This document shows positions 1 through 6,203 of a DNA stretch of 8,220 nt, piece by piece. The translations under genes were made by a program, and so were the position numbers. Position 1 is the first letter of the stretch. Every line of letters starts with the position of its first letter. The notes beneath the pieces are model-generated. The model saw nothing but the letters and a program-made list of their open reading frames with translations, had not been told where the DNA came from and ran no database searches. Location: contig NZ_JAACKB010000274.1 in NCBI RefSeq assembly GCF_010892395.1, forward strand, positions 1 to 8,220, given 5' to 3'. The DNA comes from Sulfurovum sp. bin170. Lineage in GTDB: Bacteria; Campylobacterota; Campylobacteria; Campylobacterales; Sulfurovaceae.

Positions 1-211
1 TGATAATAGACTTTGGCATGGTTCTATAGGCAATTAGTGGCATACCTGCGACTTTAACAATAGGCAGATAAGCAAAGGTAAGTCCACTTCCTAGACCAAA
101 AGCCATCGGTTCGCTAATATCTAACCCTTGGTGTTTGAAGAGTAGTGAAGCTACACCACTTTCACAGTGGGCTGAGTGTTTGTGTTTAAAATCTTTTATC
201 ATTGTACCCAT
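1..211 (-). CDS. BtrH N-terminal-like protein, probable ACP-dependent acyltransferase (5' part only)
   Basis: The reading frame starts at 211 and runs off the left edge, giving about 70 residues. I read it by hand as beginning MGTMIKDFKHKHSAHCESG, followed by a GLxIxExxAFGLGSGLxFAY-like stretch. This pattern resembles the BtrH N-terminal domain family, in which a cysteine near the N-terminus (here Cys16 in HCES) is the likely nucleophile. BtrH of butirosin biosynthesis transfers an acyl chain from an acyl carrier protein to an amine. In a cluster making both a polyene on an ACP and a resorcinol, such an enzyme could join the two; that is inference. The ATG at 211 is preferred over the in-frame ATG at 202 because AAGGAT lies 8 bases upstream of it. 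The gene is codirectional with the rest. Family assignment is from memory of motifs, and most of the protein is outside the window. Confidence 0.7.
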   Translation of the reverse strand, partial: MGTMIKDFKHKHSAHCESGVASLLFKHQGLDISEPMAFGLGSGLTFAYLPIVKVAGMPLIAYRTMPKSII

Positions 212-219
212 TCCAATCT

Positions 220-225
220 ATCCTT
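220..225 (-). promoter_or_regulatory. Ribosome binding site of the BtrH-like gene
   Basis: AAGGAT on the minus strand lies 8 bases before the ATG at 211 and 17 bases before the ATG at 202. This spacing decides for the upstream start, which adds three residues. Confidence 0.5.
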
Positions 226-284
226 AATTTTTAATATTGTAATAATCATTTTAGAATCATAGGGCAGATGATAAAAAAACTTCT

Positions 285-695
285 CTATCGCATAAGCTCA
301 CCTTTATCCACCTCCAACTTCAAACAAACATCCTCAAAAACTTTCAAAGCAAACTCATAAAACTCTCTACTATCCTCTACGGTAGGTTTACCATAAGGAA
401 GCAGACCCATATCTGTAGGGTATCGTGACTCAATATACAAAGAGTCCAACAGTTTAATCAACTCCAAATCATACTCTATACTCTCATCCATCATCTCTAT
501 AAGTTTTCGTAATGAATGAACTTTAGGGATTCTCTCTTTTCTATTTTCAATCATAGCCTTTAGTGACTTTTCAACAGCCTGTTGAGAATGAAAAGCAACT
601 ATATGTGTCAAGAAATCATTGCCAAGAATAGCTTCAATATTCATCAAATCAGATAGAGATGCTTTTAGCCAATCTTTTGCTAGTTTTGTTGCCAT
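285..695 (-). CDS. HEPN-domain protein, probable toxin/RNase partner of the MNT protein
   Basis: A 136-residue, largely helical protein. Residues 36-46 read HSQQAVEKSLK, residues 60-65 HSLRKL and residues 87-93 YIESRYP, the usual signature order of the compact HEPN family (PF05168 type). Arg55 and His60 have R-x4-H spacing, the arrangement linked to RNase activity in HEPN toxins, but whether it lies at the true catalytic position cannot be told without an alignment. The ATG at 695 follows AAGAGGT at good distance and lies inside the end of the nucleotidyltransferase gene (16-base overlap), so the pair is translationally coupled. In such modules the MNT partner commonly modifies and neutralises the HEPN toxin; some pairs have other roles. 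It has no evident link to pigment synthesis. Confidence 0.85.
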   Translation of the reverse strand: MATKLAKDWLKASLSDLMNIEAILGNDFLTHIVAFHSQQAVEKSLKAMIENRKERIPKVHSLRKLIEMMDESIEYDLELIKLLDSLYIESRYPTDMGLLPYGKPTVEDSREFYEFALKVFEDVCLKLEVDKGELMR

Positions 696-1021
696 AGAAC
701 TTGACCTCTTAGTATATCATTTTTATAGAAGCTACTATTTAACTCTTTGAATTTTTGATACATCTGTTTGGTGTGAACAATCAAATCAACAGGAGTAGTT
801 GACATAATATCATCAAGTCTATTGGCAATTTTTAGATAAATTTTACTCTTCTCTCTCCAACTTTGTGGCATAAAATCATCATTGGTTACCACATACAAAT
901 CAATATCACTATCTTGATGTGGTTTACCATAGGCATGACTACCAAATAGAACTATTCTGTCTATATTGAGAGGTTTTAGCTGTTTTATAATTTCTAATTT
1001 TATATTTTCTATGTTTGTCAC
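680..1021 (-). CDS. MNT-type minimal nucleotidyltransferase, probable antitoxin
   Basis: A 113-residue protein of the minimal nucleotidyltransferase family (polymerase beta fold). Gly27-Ser28 and Asp39-x-Asp41 form the GSx10DxD metal/nucleotide motif (LFGSHAYGKPHQDSDIDL), and Asp79 in PVDLIV is a likely third carboxylate, so the active site looks intact. Family members paired with HEPN toxins transfer AMP, often several, to the toxin and silence it. The start is GTG at 1021, supported by AGAGGAT five bases upstream. The gene is first in a two-gene unit with the HEPN gene, overlapping it by 16 bases, and is preceded by its own promoter-like sequence and a palindrome, unlike the tightly coupled genes upstream. 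Antitoxin rather than stand-alone NTase is inferred from the pairing. Confidence 0.88.
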   Translation of the reverse strand: MTNIENIKLEIIKQLKPLNIDRIVLFGSHAYGKPHQDSDIDLYVVTNDDFMPQSWREKSKIYLKIANRLDDIMSTTPVDLIVHTKQMYQKFKELNSSFYKNDILRGQVLWQQN

Positions 1022-1029
1022 TTTCTATC

Positions 1030-1042
1030 CTCTTTAAAAGAG
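1030..1042. promoter_or_regulatory. Perfect 13-bp palindrome, candidate operator of the MNT-HEPN pair
   Basis: CTCTTTAAAAGAG has two 6-base arms (1030-1035 and 1037-1042) around one central base. It covers the downstream end of the predicted -10 element, the expected start point and part of the ribosome binding site. That is a natural place for an operator through which a toxin-antitoxin complex could repress itself. It is short and AT-rich, so chance is possible. Confidence 0.35.
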
Positions 1043-1049
1043 TATAACA
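1041..1049 (-). promoter_or_regulatory. Extended -10 promoter for the MNT-HEPN pair
   Basis: The minus strand reads TGTTATACT: TG, one base, then TATACT (1046-1041), an extended -10 box. It lies in the 52-base gap between the acyl ligase and the nucleotidyltransferase gene, 20 bases before the GTG start. No good -35 is present, but A/T runs lie upstream. Promoters of Campylobacterota often depend on the -10 region with a weak -35. It would let the pair be transcribed apart from the pigment operon. Confidence 0.45.
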
Positions 1050-1073
1050 TAATTTTTGTTAGAAATAATAGAT

Positions 1074-2234
1074 TTATATTCTTAATTTCTTACCCATATG
1101 ATTTCTCTTTATCTTATCTACTAATTTTACTATTGCTCTGATATTTATATTTCTATAATTATCTTGCAATATCCTCTTCACCTCTTTTTTGAGCTTCATC
1201 AACTCCACTCGGCTAACGATATTCATCTCCAACTGCTCATCTTTATGAGAGTTTACATCATAAGCCAATTTAACCAATGCTTCCTCTATCAATTCACTCT
1301 TCTCTAAAAGGCTTTCAACTTCAAGCAGAGATATTCTTTTACCAGAGATTTTAATAATTTCAGACTCTCTTCCTAAAAGCCTAAAACAACCATCCTCTAT
1401 CTCTATTATATCGGTTGTAATAAATGGTTTCTCAATTTTTATCAAACCACTCTCTATCAGAAACTCCGAAATATATGGAGAGTTCACAGACAAGTGATTA
1501 TCTTTTTGTGCTATATCTACACCTTGCAGAGGTCTCCACAGCTCTTCATCATTGACTTTATAAGCAATCCCCCCTGTCTCTGTTGAACCAAAGAGTTGAT
1601 ATATTGTACATCCTATCTTCTCATTTAAGGATTTAGCAATATCTGCGTCTAACTTTCCTGTTGAGCTTAAAAAGGTTATATGCGGATATTGCTCCTCTAT
1701 CTTCAGCTTATTTAAGACTTTCAAAAATACTGGATTGGTGATACAGAGTGTCTTTTTACCCTCTGCCAACTCTATGAGTTCATGAGGCAAAAACTCCTCT
1801 TTTAAAACCACATCAACCCCCAATGCTTTTGGCAACATCACCCCTGCTAGAAAACCATAGATATGGATAAGAGGAACAGTAACGATAACGCGTTCAAAAT
1901 TATAAGGGGCAAAAAGATTTTTAAGCACCTTCAACTCTTTGGTGATATTATCTCTACTTTTCAATGCTCCTGTCGGCTCACCTGTAGTTCCTGATGTAAA
2001 AAATATCGCACTTGTATTATCAGGTAACTTGTCAAAGTTTAGGCTATCTACTCTAGGTTTTATGGAGCTTATATTTTTATCATAAAGTATCGGCATCGAA
2101 CCATTTTCAAAAGCTTTGTGAAGAGAGAGATATAACCTATCTTTTGTCATATCAAAATCTACTATATCTACACTATCACTATAATTTAGCTCTTTTCTCT
2201 CTCCATTTGGAGATATATATATTATTCTATCCAC
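1074..2234 (-). CDS. Short AMP-forming acyl/aryl-acid ligase (ANL superfamily, ApeH-like role)
   Basis: A 386-residue adenylate-forming enzyme. Residues 80-89 (TSGTTGEPTG) are the phosphate-binding loop. FGSTETGG in the middle is the A5 motif, TTD plus LGRESEIIKISGKRI is the hinge region with the usual Gly-Arg and Lys, and the C-terminus ends MGKKLRI, holding the expected catalytic lysine (382 or 383). The loop lacks the usual lysine right after the proline; Lys92 is a few residues on. It is shorter than the common 500-residue acyl-CoA synthetases, with a reduced N-terminal part. In aryl polyene clusters such a ligase activates the aromatic starter (4-hydroxybenzoate or similar) for loading on the ACP; this role is inferred. 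The start is GTG at 2234 with TAAGGT seven bases upstream, overlapping the end of the MipA/OmpV gene by 13 bases. A fatty acid substrate for the resorcinol branch is an alternative. Confidence 0.87.
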   Translation of the reverse strand: MDRIIYISPNGERKELNYSDSVDIVDFDMTKDRLYLSLHKAFENGSMPILYDKNISSIKPRVDSLNFDKLPDNTSAIFFTSGTTGEPTGALKSRDNITKELKVLKNLFAPYNFERVIVTVPLIHIYGFLAGVMLPKALGVDVVLKEEFLPHELIELAEGKKTLCITNPVFLKVLNKLKIEEQYPHITFLSSTGKLDADIAKSLNEKIGCTIYQLFGSTETGGIAYKVNDEELWRPLQGVDIAQKDNHLSVNSPYISEFLIESGLIKIEKPFITTDIIEIEDGCFRLLGRESEIIKISGKRISLLEVESLLEKSELIEEALVKLAYDVNSHKDEQLEMNIVSRVELMKLKKEVKRILQDNYRNINIRAIVKLVDKIKRNHMGKKLRI

Positions 2235-3019
2235 TGTTTTACCTTATTTGAAAACTCTTTGTCAAAAAGATAGGCGACAAAAACACCAGAGTATATAGCA
2301 GAGTCTTTACGCATTAGTGGACTATCTTCAAAAATAGTTCCTCTTAGAGTGTAGTGTCTCACAAAAGCCCCTGCCCATACCTTTTCAAACTTTTTAGAGA
2401 TGCCAAACGATGTCTTGTATCCACTATAACCTGCCTCTGCTTTGTAGTGGTCTCTATCGTCTGTTACAAACCTCTCTTCTACCCCATAAATATAGTTATG
2501 ATACCTGCTATCCCCCCAAACTCCACCTGTATGAAACTGATATAGATAGCCATCTTCACTCTCATACTCTATCATCGCTTTCAGTTCATAGATATAACCT
2601 CGATAGTCAATCCCCTCCAAATCTGTAGAGACAACAGCACGAATAGGCAAATCTAACTTAACAGAAAACCCACTATCCTCATAGAGACTATAGACCAGAG
2701 CAGGACCAATCTCACCAGCTAAATCTAACTCATCCATCCCCTCTCTTGCTTTTGAAGCTTTTACAGGGAGAGAACCACTCATACTTACTCTTACACTTAA
2801 ACTATCTATAGAAAATATCTGCTGTTTAAGTCCATCTTTGTCAATCTTTAGATTTTTACTACGATAGTCTATATATGGATAGGGGAAAACCAAGGTGCTA
2901 CTGCTATCTGAACCAAGATAATCAGGGTAGTAGAGTGTACCTACTCCAAGCCCCAAGTCTAGTTCAGAAGCAGTGTTGAAAATAGTTAATGATAATAGTA
3001 TCAGTAGTTGTTTTTTCAT
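2222..3019 (-). CDS. MipA/OmpV family outer-membrane protein
   Basis: A 265-residue protein with a signal peptide (MKK, a hydrophobic core to about residue 15, then NTAS as the probable cleavage region). The mature part opens LGLGVGTLYYPDYLGSD, typical of MipA/OmpV proteins, and continues as alternating aromatic beta strands (for example PYPYIDYRS, GEIGPALVYSL, GAFVRHYTLRG), ending with GVFVAYLF near the C-terminus. It is expected to be a beta-barrel of about 12 strands in the outer membrane. The E. coli namesake has been described as a scaffold for murein enzymes, but most members have no settled function. It starts two bases after the stop of the 131-aa gene, with only a weak ribosome site, and overlaps the ligase. 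Because polyene pigments sit in the outer membrane, a role in placing or tolerating the product is possible but unproved. Confidence 0.85.
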   Translation of the reverse strand: MKKQLLILLSLTIFNTASELDLGLGVGTLYYPDYLGSDSSSTLVFPYPYIDYRSKNLKIDKDGLKQQIFSIDSLSVRVSMSGSLPVKASKAREGMDELDLAGEIGPALVYSLYEDSGFSVKLDLPIRAVVSTDLEGIDYRGYIYELKAMIEYESEDGYLYQFHTGGVWGDSRYHNYIYGVEERFVTDDRDHYKAEAGYSGYKTSFGISKKFEKVWAGAFVRHYTLRGTIFEDSPLMRKDSAIYSGVFVAYLFDKEFSNKVKQWIE

Positions 3020-3021
3020 AA

Positions 3022-3417
3022 CTAGAGAGTAGCCCTCAACTCCTCAACCTCAATCCCTAGCACGGAAGCATAAGTAGAAGCCCTAGCATCAGACATTTTC
3101 TCAAAATTCTTCTTTTTAAAATCCCTCTTAATTGTCCACTTAAAAAAACCTGTAGTTTGAGATAGCAGTGCCAAATCCATTCGGTTATTGTACATATGAT
3201 ACTCCAATGGAGAGAGCAAACTTTTTTTAGCTCTACTCAAAGCCTCATCTGCCAATCGTTCAAACTCCTCTACAACCTGAGAGGTAACTATCTCCTCGGC
3301 ACTCCAACCATCAGAGGCTACGGTGGTATATTGTCCATCTTCGCCCACAGCATAGACAGCCTTTCTATTACCGTCTAAGGTAGAGTTCTTCTCCTGTGGA
3401 ACATCCTCTTCTCTCAT
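3022..3417 (-). CDS. 131-aa protein with C-terminal helix-turn-helix-like segment, coupled to darB
   Basis: No named family is certain. I choose the ATG at 3417, one base after the darB stop, because GGAGGTGG lies just upstream; the longer open frame (to 3528) would run through the end of darB and its extra residues look like out-of-frame translation. The N-terminal third is beta-like (RKAVYAVGEDGQYTTV), the middle is an acidic/helical segment, and the last 65 residues (from SPLEYHMYNNRMDL to GIEVEELRATL) follow the layout of a lambda-repressor/XRE fold: a LALLSQTTG helix pair, a second helix, then ARASTYASVLGIEVEEL, like the end of many HTH_3 domains. It could be a local regulator or, since DNA-binding residues are not clear, a small partner of DarB. 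I vaguely recall similar small proteins beside darB elsewhere, but cannot verify it. Confidence 0.75.
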   Translation of the reverse strand: MREEDVPQEKNSTLDGNRKAVYAVGEDGQYTTVASDGWSAEEIVTSQVVEEFERLADEALSRAKKSLLSPLEYHMYNNRMDLALLSQTTGFFKWTIKRDFKKKNFEKMSDARASTYASVLGIEVEELRATL

Positions 3418-3418
3418 A

Positions 3419-4543
3419 TCAGACCACCTCCAACAGTGTAAGTGAACTTGAAAATCTTCCACTCTCAGGAACATAACAGAGAATTTTTTCTCCCTTTGAG
3501 AGCATACCTGTGTTGAAAAGCTCCTCAATCATAATATAGATAGAGGCTGAACCTGTATTGCCACAAGTTGTTAGGTTGCTAAACCATCTCTCTTTTGGTA
3601 TTTTGATACCTGCCTCATTGAGAGCTACGAAACTTTTATCTTTGAAGTAGTTGGATGAGTAGTGAGAGAGAAACCAATCGACCTCATCTGCTACTATCCC
3701 TCGCTTCTCCATAATGCTTTTCATGCTCTTGACACCCACAGAGACCATGTTGTTGAGCAGTCGAACATCCTGTTTGACAGTAAAGATGGAGTTCTCTATC
3801 CACTTATCTTGGGTAAACTCCTTGTAGCCTTTTAGTCTGCCATCCTCTTTAATCGCACCTGCATACATACAGACCTCTAGTTCATTGGCAAAAGAGAGAA
3901 TATCTATCCACTCAATTTTCAGTGAGAGTCCATCAGGATTGGGTCTATTTTGCAGAAGCATCGCACCTGCACCATCACTTAGCATCCATCTCAAAAAATC
4001 TTTTTCAAACGCAATCTCAGGTCTATTTTTGAACTCATCCTCCAAAAACTCACTCTCTTTTTCAAAATTTTTGGCATGAAGAATGGTTGAGGCGACCTCC
4101 GAACCTGTGGAGACTGCAAAAGAGGACTCTTCACTCTTGATACTCTGATAAGCATATTTTAGAGCCGTTATTCCTGAGAGGCAGATACCTGCTGTTCCCA
4201 CGACCTCACAAGGTTTTGAACCCAACTCCCCATGCACCATCACTGCATGATTTGGCATAATCTGGTCAGCCATCGTTGTTCCACAAACAAGAGTCTCAAT
4301 ATCATCCACATCAATACCAAGATTTCTAATAGCATTTGCCGTGATTTGAGCATTATTGTATCTGATATTCTGCTCTTTATCCATCACATAATATCTCTTT
4401 TTGATGCCATTACTTCGTAGGATAATTCGTCTGGCTTTAGAGGGTTTTCCTCCTATTTTGCCCAAGACACTCTCCATCTCATCATTACTTATAGGCTCAT
4501 TGGGTAAAAATTTTGCAATTTTATTAATGTAAACGCTATTCAC
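3419..4543 (-). CDS. darB: DarB-type ketosynthase III, dialkylresorcinol/cyclohexanedione synthase
   Basis: A 374-residue ketoacyl-ACP synthase III-like enzyme with a full thiolase-fold triad: Cys121 in GTAGICLSG, His294 in FLSHYSSN and Asn329 in TTCGNTGSAS. The N-terminal YINKIAKFLPNEPISN and the GGKPSKARRIILRSNGIKKRYY segment match the DarB group rather than housekeeping FabH. DarB joins two acyl units (a beta-ketoacyl and an alpha,beta-unsaturated acyl thioester) and cyclises them to a 1,3-cyclohexanedione. It follows darA with an 8-base overlap, the invariant pairing of this pathway. The start is GTG at 4543, with AAGGGAG upstream giving correct spacing. Its substrates here could be fatty acyl chains or, if shared, chains made by the local polyene enzymes. 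Confidence 0.92.
   Translation of the reverse strand: MNSVYINKIAKFLPNEPISNDEMESVLGKIGGKPSKARRIILRSNGIKKRYYVMDKEQNIRYNNAQITANAIRNLGIDVDDIETLVCGTTMADQIMPNHAVMVHGELGSKPCEVVGTAGICLSGITALKYAYQSIKSEESSFAVSTGSEVASTILHAKNFEKESEFLEDEFKNRPEIAFEKDFLRWMLSDGAGAMLLQNRPNPDGLSLKIEWIDILSFANELEVCMYAGAIKEDGRLKGYKEFTQDKWIENSIFTVKQDVRLLNNMVSVGVKSMKSIMEKRGIVADEVDWFLSHYSSNYFKDKSFVALNEAGIKIPKERWFSNLTTCGNTGSASIYIMIEELFNTGMLSKGEKILCYVPESGRFSSSLTLLEVV
3424..3431 (-). promoter_or_regulatory. Strong ribosome binding site fixing the start of the 131-aa gene
   Basis: GGAGGTGG, inside the last codons of darB, lies six bases before the ATG at 3417. It is among the best Shine-Dalgarno matches in the window. It shows that the 131-aa protein is translated in its own right and that the longer frame starting at 3528 is not the real gene. 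Confidence 0.7.
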
Positions 4544-5480
4544 TGTACTCCCTTAATCGTTCATCACCTCTTCCCGATGGCATCTCAAAAAATGTCCTCT
4601 CTTTGATAACATTTTTTCTATTTATAGCCCTAATGATGGGTTTTGTAAGCATTAAAATGGGTACAATGGTACAGATAGCTGTTAATAAAAATAGAAAATA
4701 GAGTCCCAATATCGGAATTCGAGCCACGGCACCTGTTTTTCCAAAGAGCTTCACCAATTTTCCCCATATCAAAAAGCTTCTATGTCCCACTTTCTCCACA
4801 GAGATGGTCTTCTCCTCAATCTTAACAGCCTCTAATCCTACCAAAAGTGGTTTTTTTTCTCTCTCCAAATCAGCACTCAACGCATCTCGCAGTGCCAAAC
4901 CAAACCTAGATGCTCTTGCTATCTCTTTTTGACTAACCCCTGCTCTTGGGAATCCCCAAAAAGCACCTTTTTTTCCTGTCCACATCCATCTAGGTGTTGT
5001 GATAAAAGTAACCATGCTACTCCCTTGGTCAACTAACACCACATTATCAATCAGCGTTGCACCCAGTTTTTCTAGTCGTTTTTTGACCTTCTCCTGAGCC
5101 ATAATCCACATATTTCTACAAGCAATCAGTGTAATGACTGGTCTATTTTTCAAAAGTTTTGCATATTTAGAGTTCAAAAATCCAGTTATAGGAATTGAGG
5201 GGGAGAGAAACCAGACGGTATATGCCAAGATAACCAAATCAAACTCCTCCTCTTCATCAACCTCAAACTCTCTGATTTCACAACCATCCATATAGACCGA
5301 CTCAGGGAAAATGTCAAAAAATTCTAACTTATTCCATGGGAAAGGATAGGGAATCTCGGGTTCAATTTTTTGATAAACAACTTCTACTTCACTACTCTCT
5401 AAAAGAGGTTTTGTAAATGAGTTGACAACATTAGTCAACTGTCCTGTTTGCGAATAATATAAAACTAAAACTCTCTTCAT
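4536..5480 (-). CDS. darA: DarA-type dialkylresorcinol condensing enzyme/aromatase, flavodoxin-like with a membrane segment
   Basis: A 314-residue protein. The N-terminus VLVLYYSQTGQL (residues 4-15) is a flavodoxin-like nucleotide loop, followed by LVILAYTVWFLSPSIP and PVITLIACRNMW strands typical of that fold. Residues about 255-280 (IPILGLYFLFLLTAICTIVP) form a membrane-spanning stretch, flanked by basic residues (RAINRKN), with the short tail beyond. This layout is that of DarA, which acts after DarB to oxidise/aromatise the cyclohexanedione to a resorcinol, so the step probably occurs at the inner membrane. The ATG at 5480 follows AAAAAAGGAAAGCAG, a good ribosome site. It is the only core gene preceded by a real gap (32 bases), which holds a hairpin. 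A plain flavodoxin is rejected because of the length, the tail and the darB neighbour. Confidence 0.9.
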   Translation of the reverse strand: MKRVLVLYYSQTGQLTNVVNSFTKPLLESSEVEVVYQKIEPEIPYPFPWNKLEFFDIFPESVYMDGCEIREFEVDEEEEFDLVILAYTVWFLSPSIPITGFLNSKYAKLLKNRPVITLIACRNMWIMAQEKVKKRLEKLGATLIDNVVLVDQGSSMVTFITTPRWMWTGKKGAFWGFPRAGVSQKEIARASRFGLALRDALSADLEREKKPLLVGLEAVKIEEKTISVEKVGHRSFLIWGKLVKLFGKTGAVARIPILGLYFLFLLTAICTIVPILMLTKPIIRAINRKNVIKERTFFEMPSGRGDERLREYSE

Positions 5481-5495
5481 CTGCTTTCCTTTTTT

Positions 5496-5512
5496 GTTCG
5501 GTGTTACCGAAC
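5496..5512 (-). promoter_or_regulatory. Intergenic hairpin between the polyene core and darA
   Basis: GTTCGGT and ACCGAAC form a perfect 7-bp stem around a three-base loop, beginning directly after the TAG stop of the ApeI-like gene. On the transcript it is followed by six A and the darA ribosome site, not by a U tract, so it is not a normal intrinsic terminator. A role in RNA processing or stability, separating expression of the two halves of the operon, would fit. Confidence 0.5.
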
Positions 5513-5836
5513 CTACGCGTAAACCACTTTTATCTCACTGGCTACTTTGCCATCTTTAAATATCTTGACACTATAGTCACTATCTACTTTTTTAACAACT
5601 CTGTAGAGAACCAAATCATTTGGCAAAATAGGAAGCTTGAACTTGCTTCTACTAATTTTCTGTAGGTTTTTTCCCAAAAGCTCTCCCAAAATATCAATCT
5701 GCAAAAAAGCAGGTAGAAGTGGATTTGACTCAAAATGTGCCTTGAAAATAGGGTGTGTCTCATCGGTGAGTCTCACTTCCCAACTGCTCTCATCAATGAC
5801 TCTAACGGTATATAACCCTTTAGTTAAGTGCTTCAT
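5513..5836 (-). CDS. ApeI-like 3-hydroxyacyl-ACP dehydratase (hot-dog fold)
   Basis: A 107-residue single hot-dog protein. HPIFKAHFESNPLLPAFLQID (residues 28-48) corresponds to the HPxFxGHFPxxPxxPGVxQ motif of FabZ/ApeI proteins; His34 is the likely catalytic histidine, while the usual Gly and Pro around it are replaced (Ser37, Glu36, Ala43). Aryl polyene ApeI acts with ApeP as a paired dehydratase that removes water from the growing chain to leave the conjugated double bonds. The partner gene lies just upstream and overlaps by 17 bases, as expected for subunits made together. The ATG at 5836 has only a purine-rich GAGAGAG before it, so translation probably depends on coupling. It acts in the cytoplasm on ACP-bound substrates. 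Confidence 0.85.
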   Translation of the reverse strand: MKHLTKGLYTVRVIDESSWEVRLTDETHPIFKAHFESNPLLPAFLQIDILGELLGKNLQKISRSKFKLPILPNDLVLYRVVKKVDSDYSVKIFKDGKVASEIKVVYA

Positions 5837-6203
5837 CTCTCTCTCTCATAACAATACTCATCTCACCTTTAACAATAGTCCGCTCCTCTTTAGATAGTCT
5901 AAAGTTCAGCATACAAAAGCTCTCTAGTTGTGTTGAAATCCTACTCTCTACGCGATAGACACCAGAGTGAAGCAACTCAAACAGTTCAATATTTTTCATC
6001 CCTGTCAAGACACCACCATCATAATCTCTGTAGAGCGATAAGATAAAGATAACATTTTGAGCCGATGCCTCAACCACAGCAGAGAGTGTCGGAGTCTCTG
6101 TGAACTCTACTAGTGAGACAGCATGATTCTCACCCTCCACCTCTACCTTTTTTATAAAACGAACAGGTGCTTTATGAGGTAGTTTTCTATCTATCACATC
6201 CAT
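5820..6203 (-). CDS. ApeP-like hot-dog dehydratase partner
   Basis: A 127-residue protein starting with RKLPHKAPVRFIKKV, the LPHxxPxxxxD-type opening of ApeP proteins (3-hydroxylacyl-ACP dehydratase-like); His10 is the candidate catalytic histidine. The VVEASAQNVIF helix (about residues 43-53) takes the place of the hot-dog central helix with its Glu-x-x-x-Gln, and LNFRLSKEERTIVKGEMSIVMRE are the closing strands. In characterised aryl polyene systems ApeP forms a heteromer with ApeI and both are needed for dehydration. The start ATG overlaps the chain-length-factor stop in a TAATG junction, preceded by GGAGGTGGAGATATA. It overlaps the ApeI-like gene downstream. Sequence similarity to the family is moderate, so the exact orthology is inferred from motif and order. 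Confidence 0.83.
   Translation of the reverse strand: MDVIDRKLPHKAPVRFIKKVEVEGENHAVSLVEFTETPTLSAVVEASAQNVIFILSLYRDYDGGVLTGMKNIELFELLHSGVYRVESRISTQLESFCMLNFRLSKEERTIVKGEMSIVMRERDEALN

Noticed and set aside
226..262. Possible -10 (TACAAT) for the BtrH-like gene in the gap after the HEPN gene
   Set aside because: There is no extended TG or -35 at suitable distance, and such hexamers are expected by chance in AT-rich DNA. The 73-base gap otherwise shows nothing definite.
270..292. Possible terminator after the HEPN gene: GATAGAGAA pairing with TTTTTTATC on the minus strand
   Set aside because: The stem spans the stop codon, is almost all A-T with two G-U pairs, leaves a tiny loop, and no U tract follows. 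Too weak to call.
3418..3528. N-terminal extension of the 131-aa protein by 37 residues
   Set aside because: It would overlap darB by more than 100 bases, has an unlikely composition, and a strong ribosome site sits just before the ATG at 3417.
3419..4543. Housekeeping FabH
   Set aside because: The triad is shared, but the N-terminal region, the coupling to darA and the absence of fatty-acid synthesis neighbours such as plsX fit DarB.
4536..5480. Ordinary flavodoxin or NAD(P)H oxidoreductase
   Set aside because: Twice the length of a flavodoxin, with a membrane-spanning C-terminal region, and directly coupled to darB.
5513..6203. One dehydratase gene split by a frameshift
   Set aside because: Each protein is a complete hot-dog unit with its own start and its own motif, and a two-protein dehydratase is the known arrangement in aryl polyene systems.
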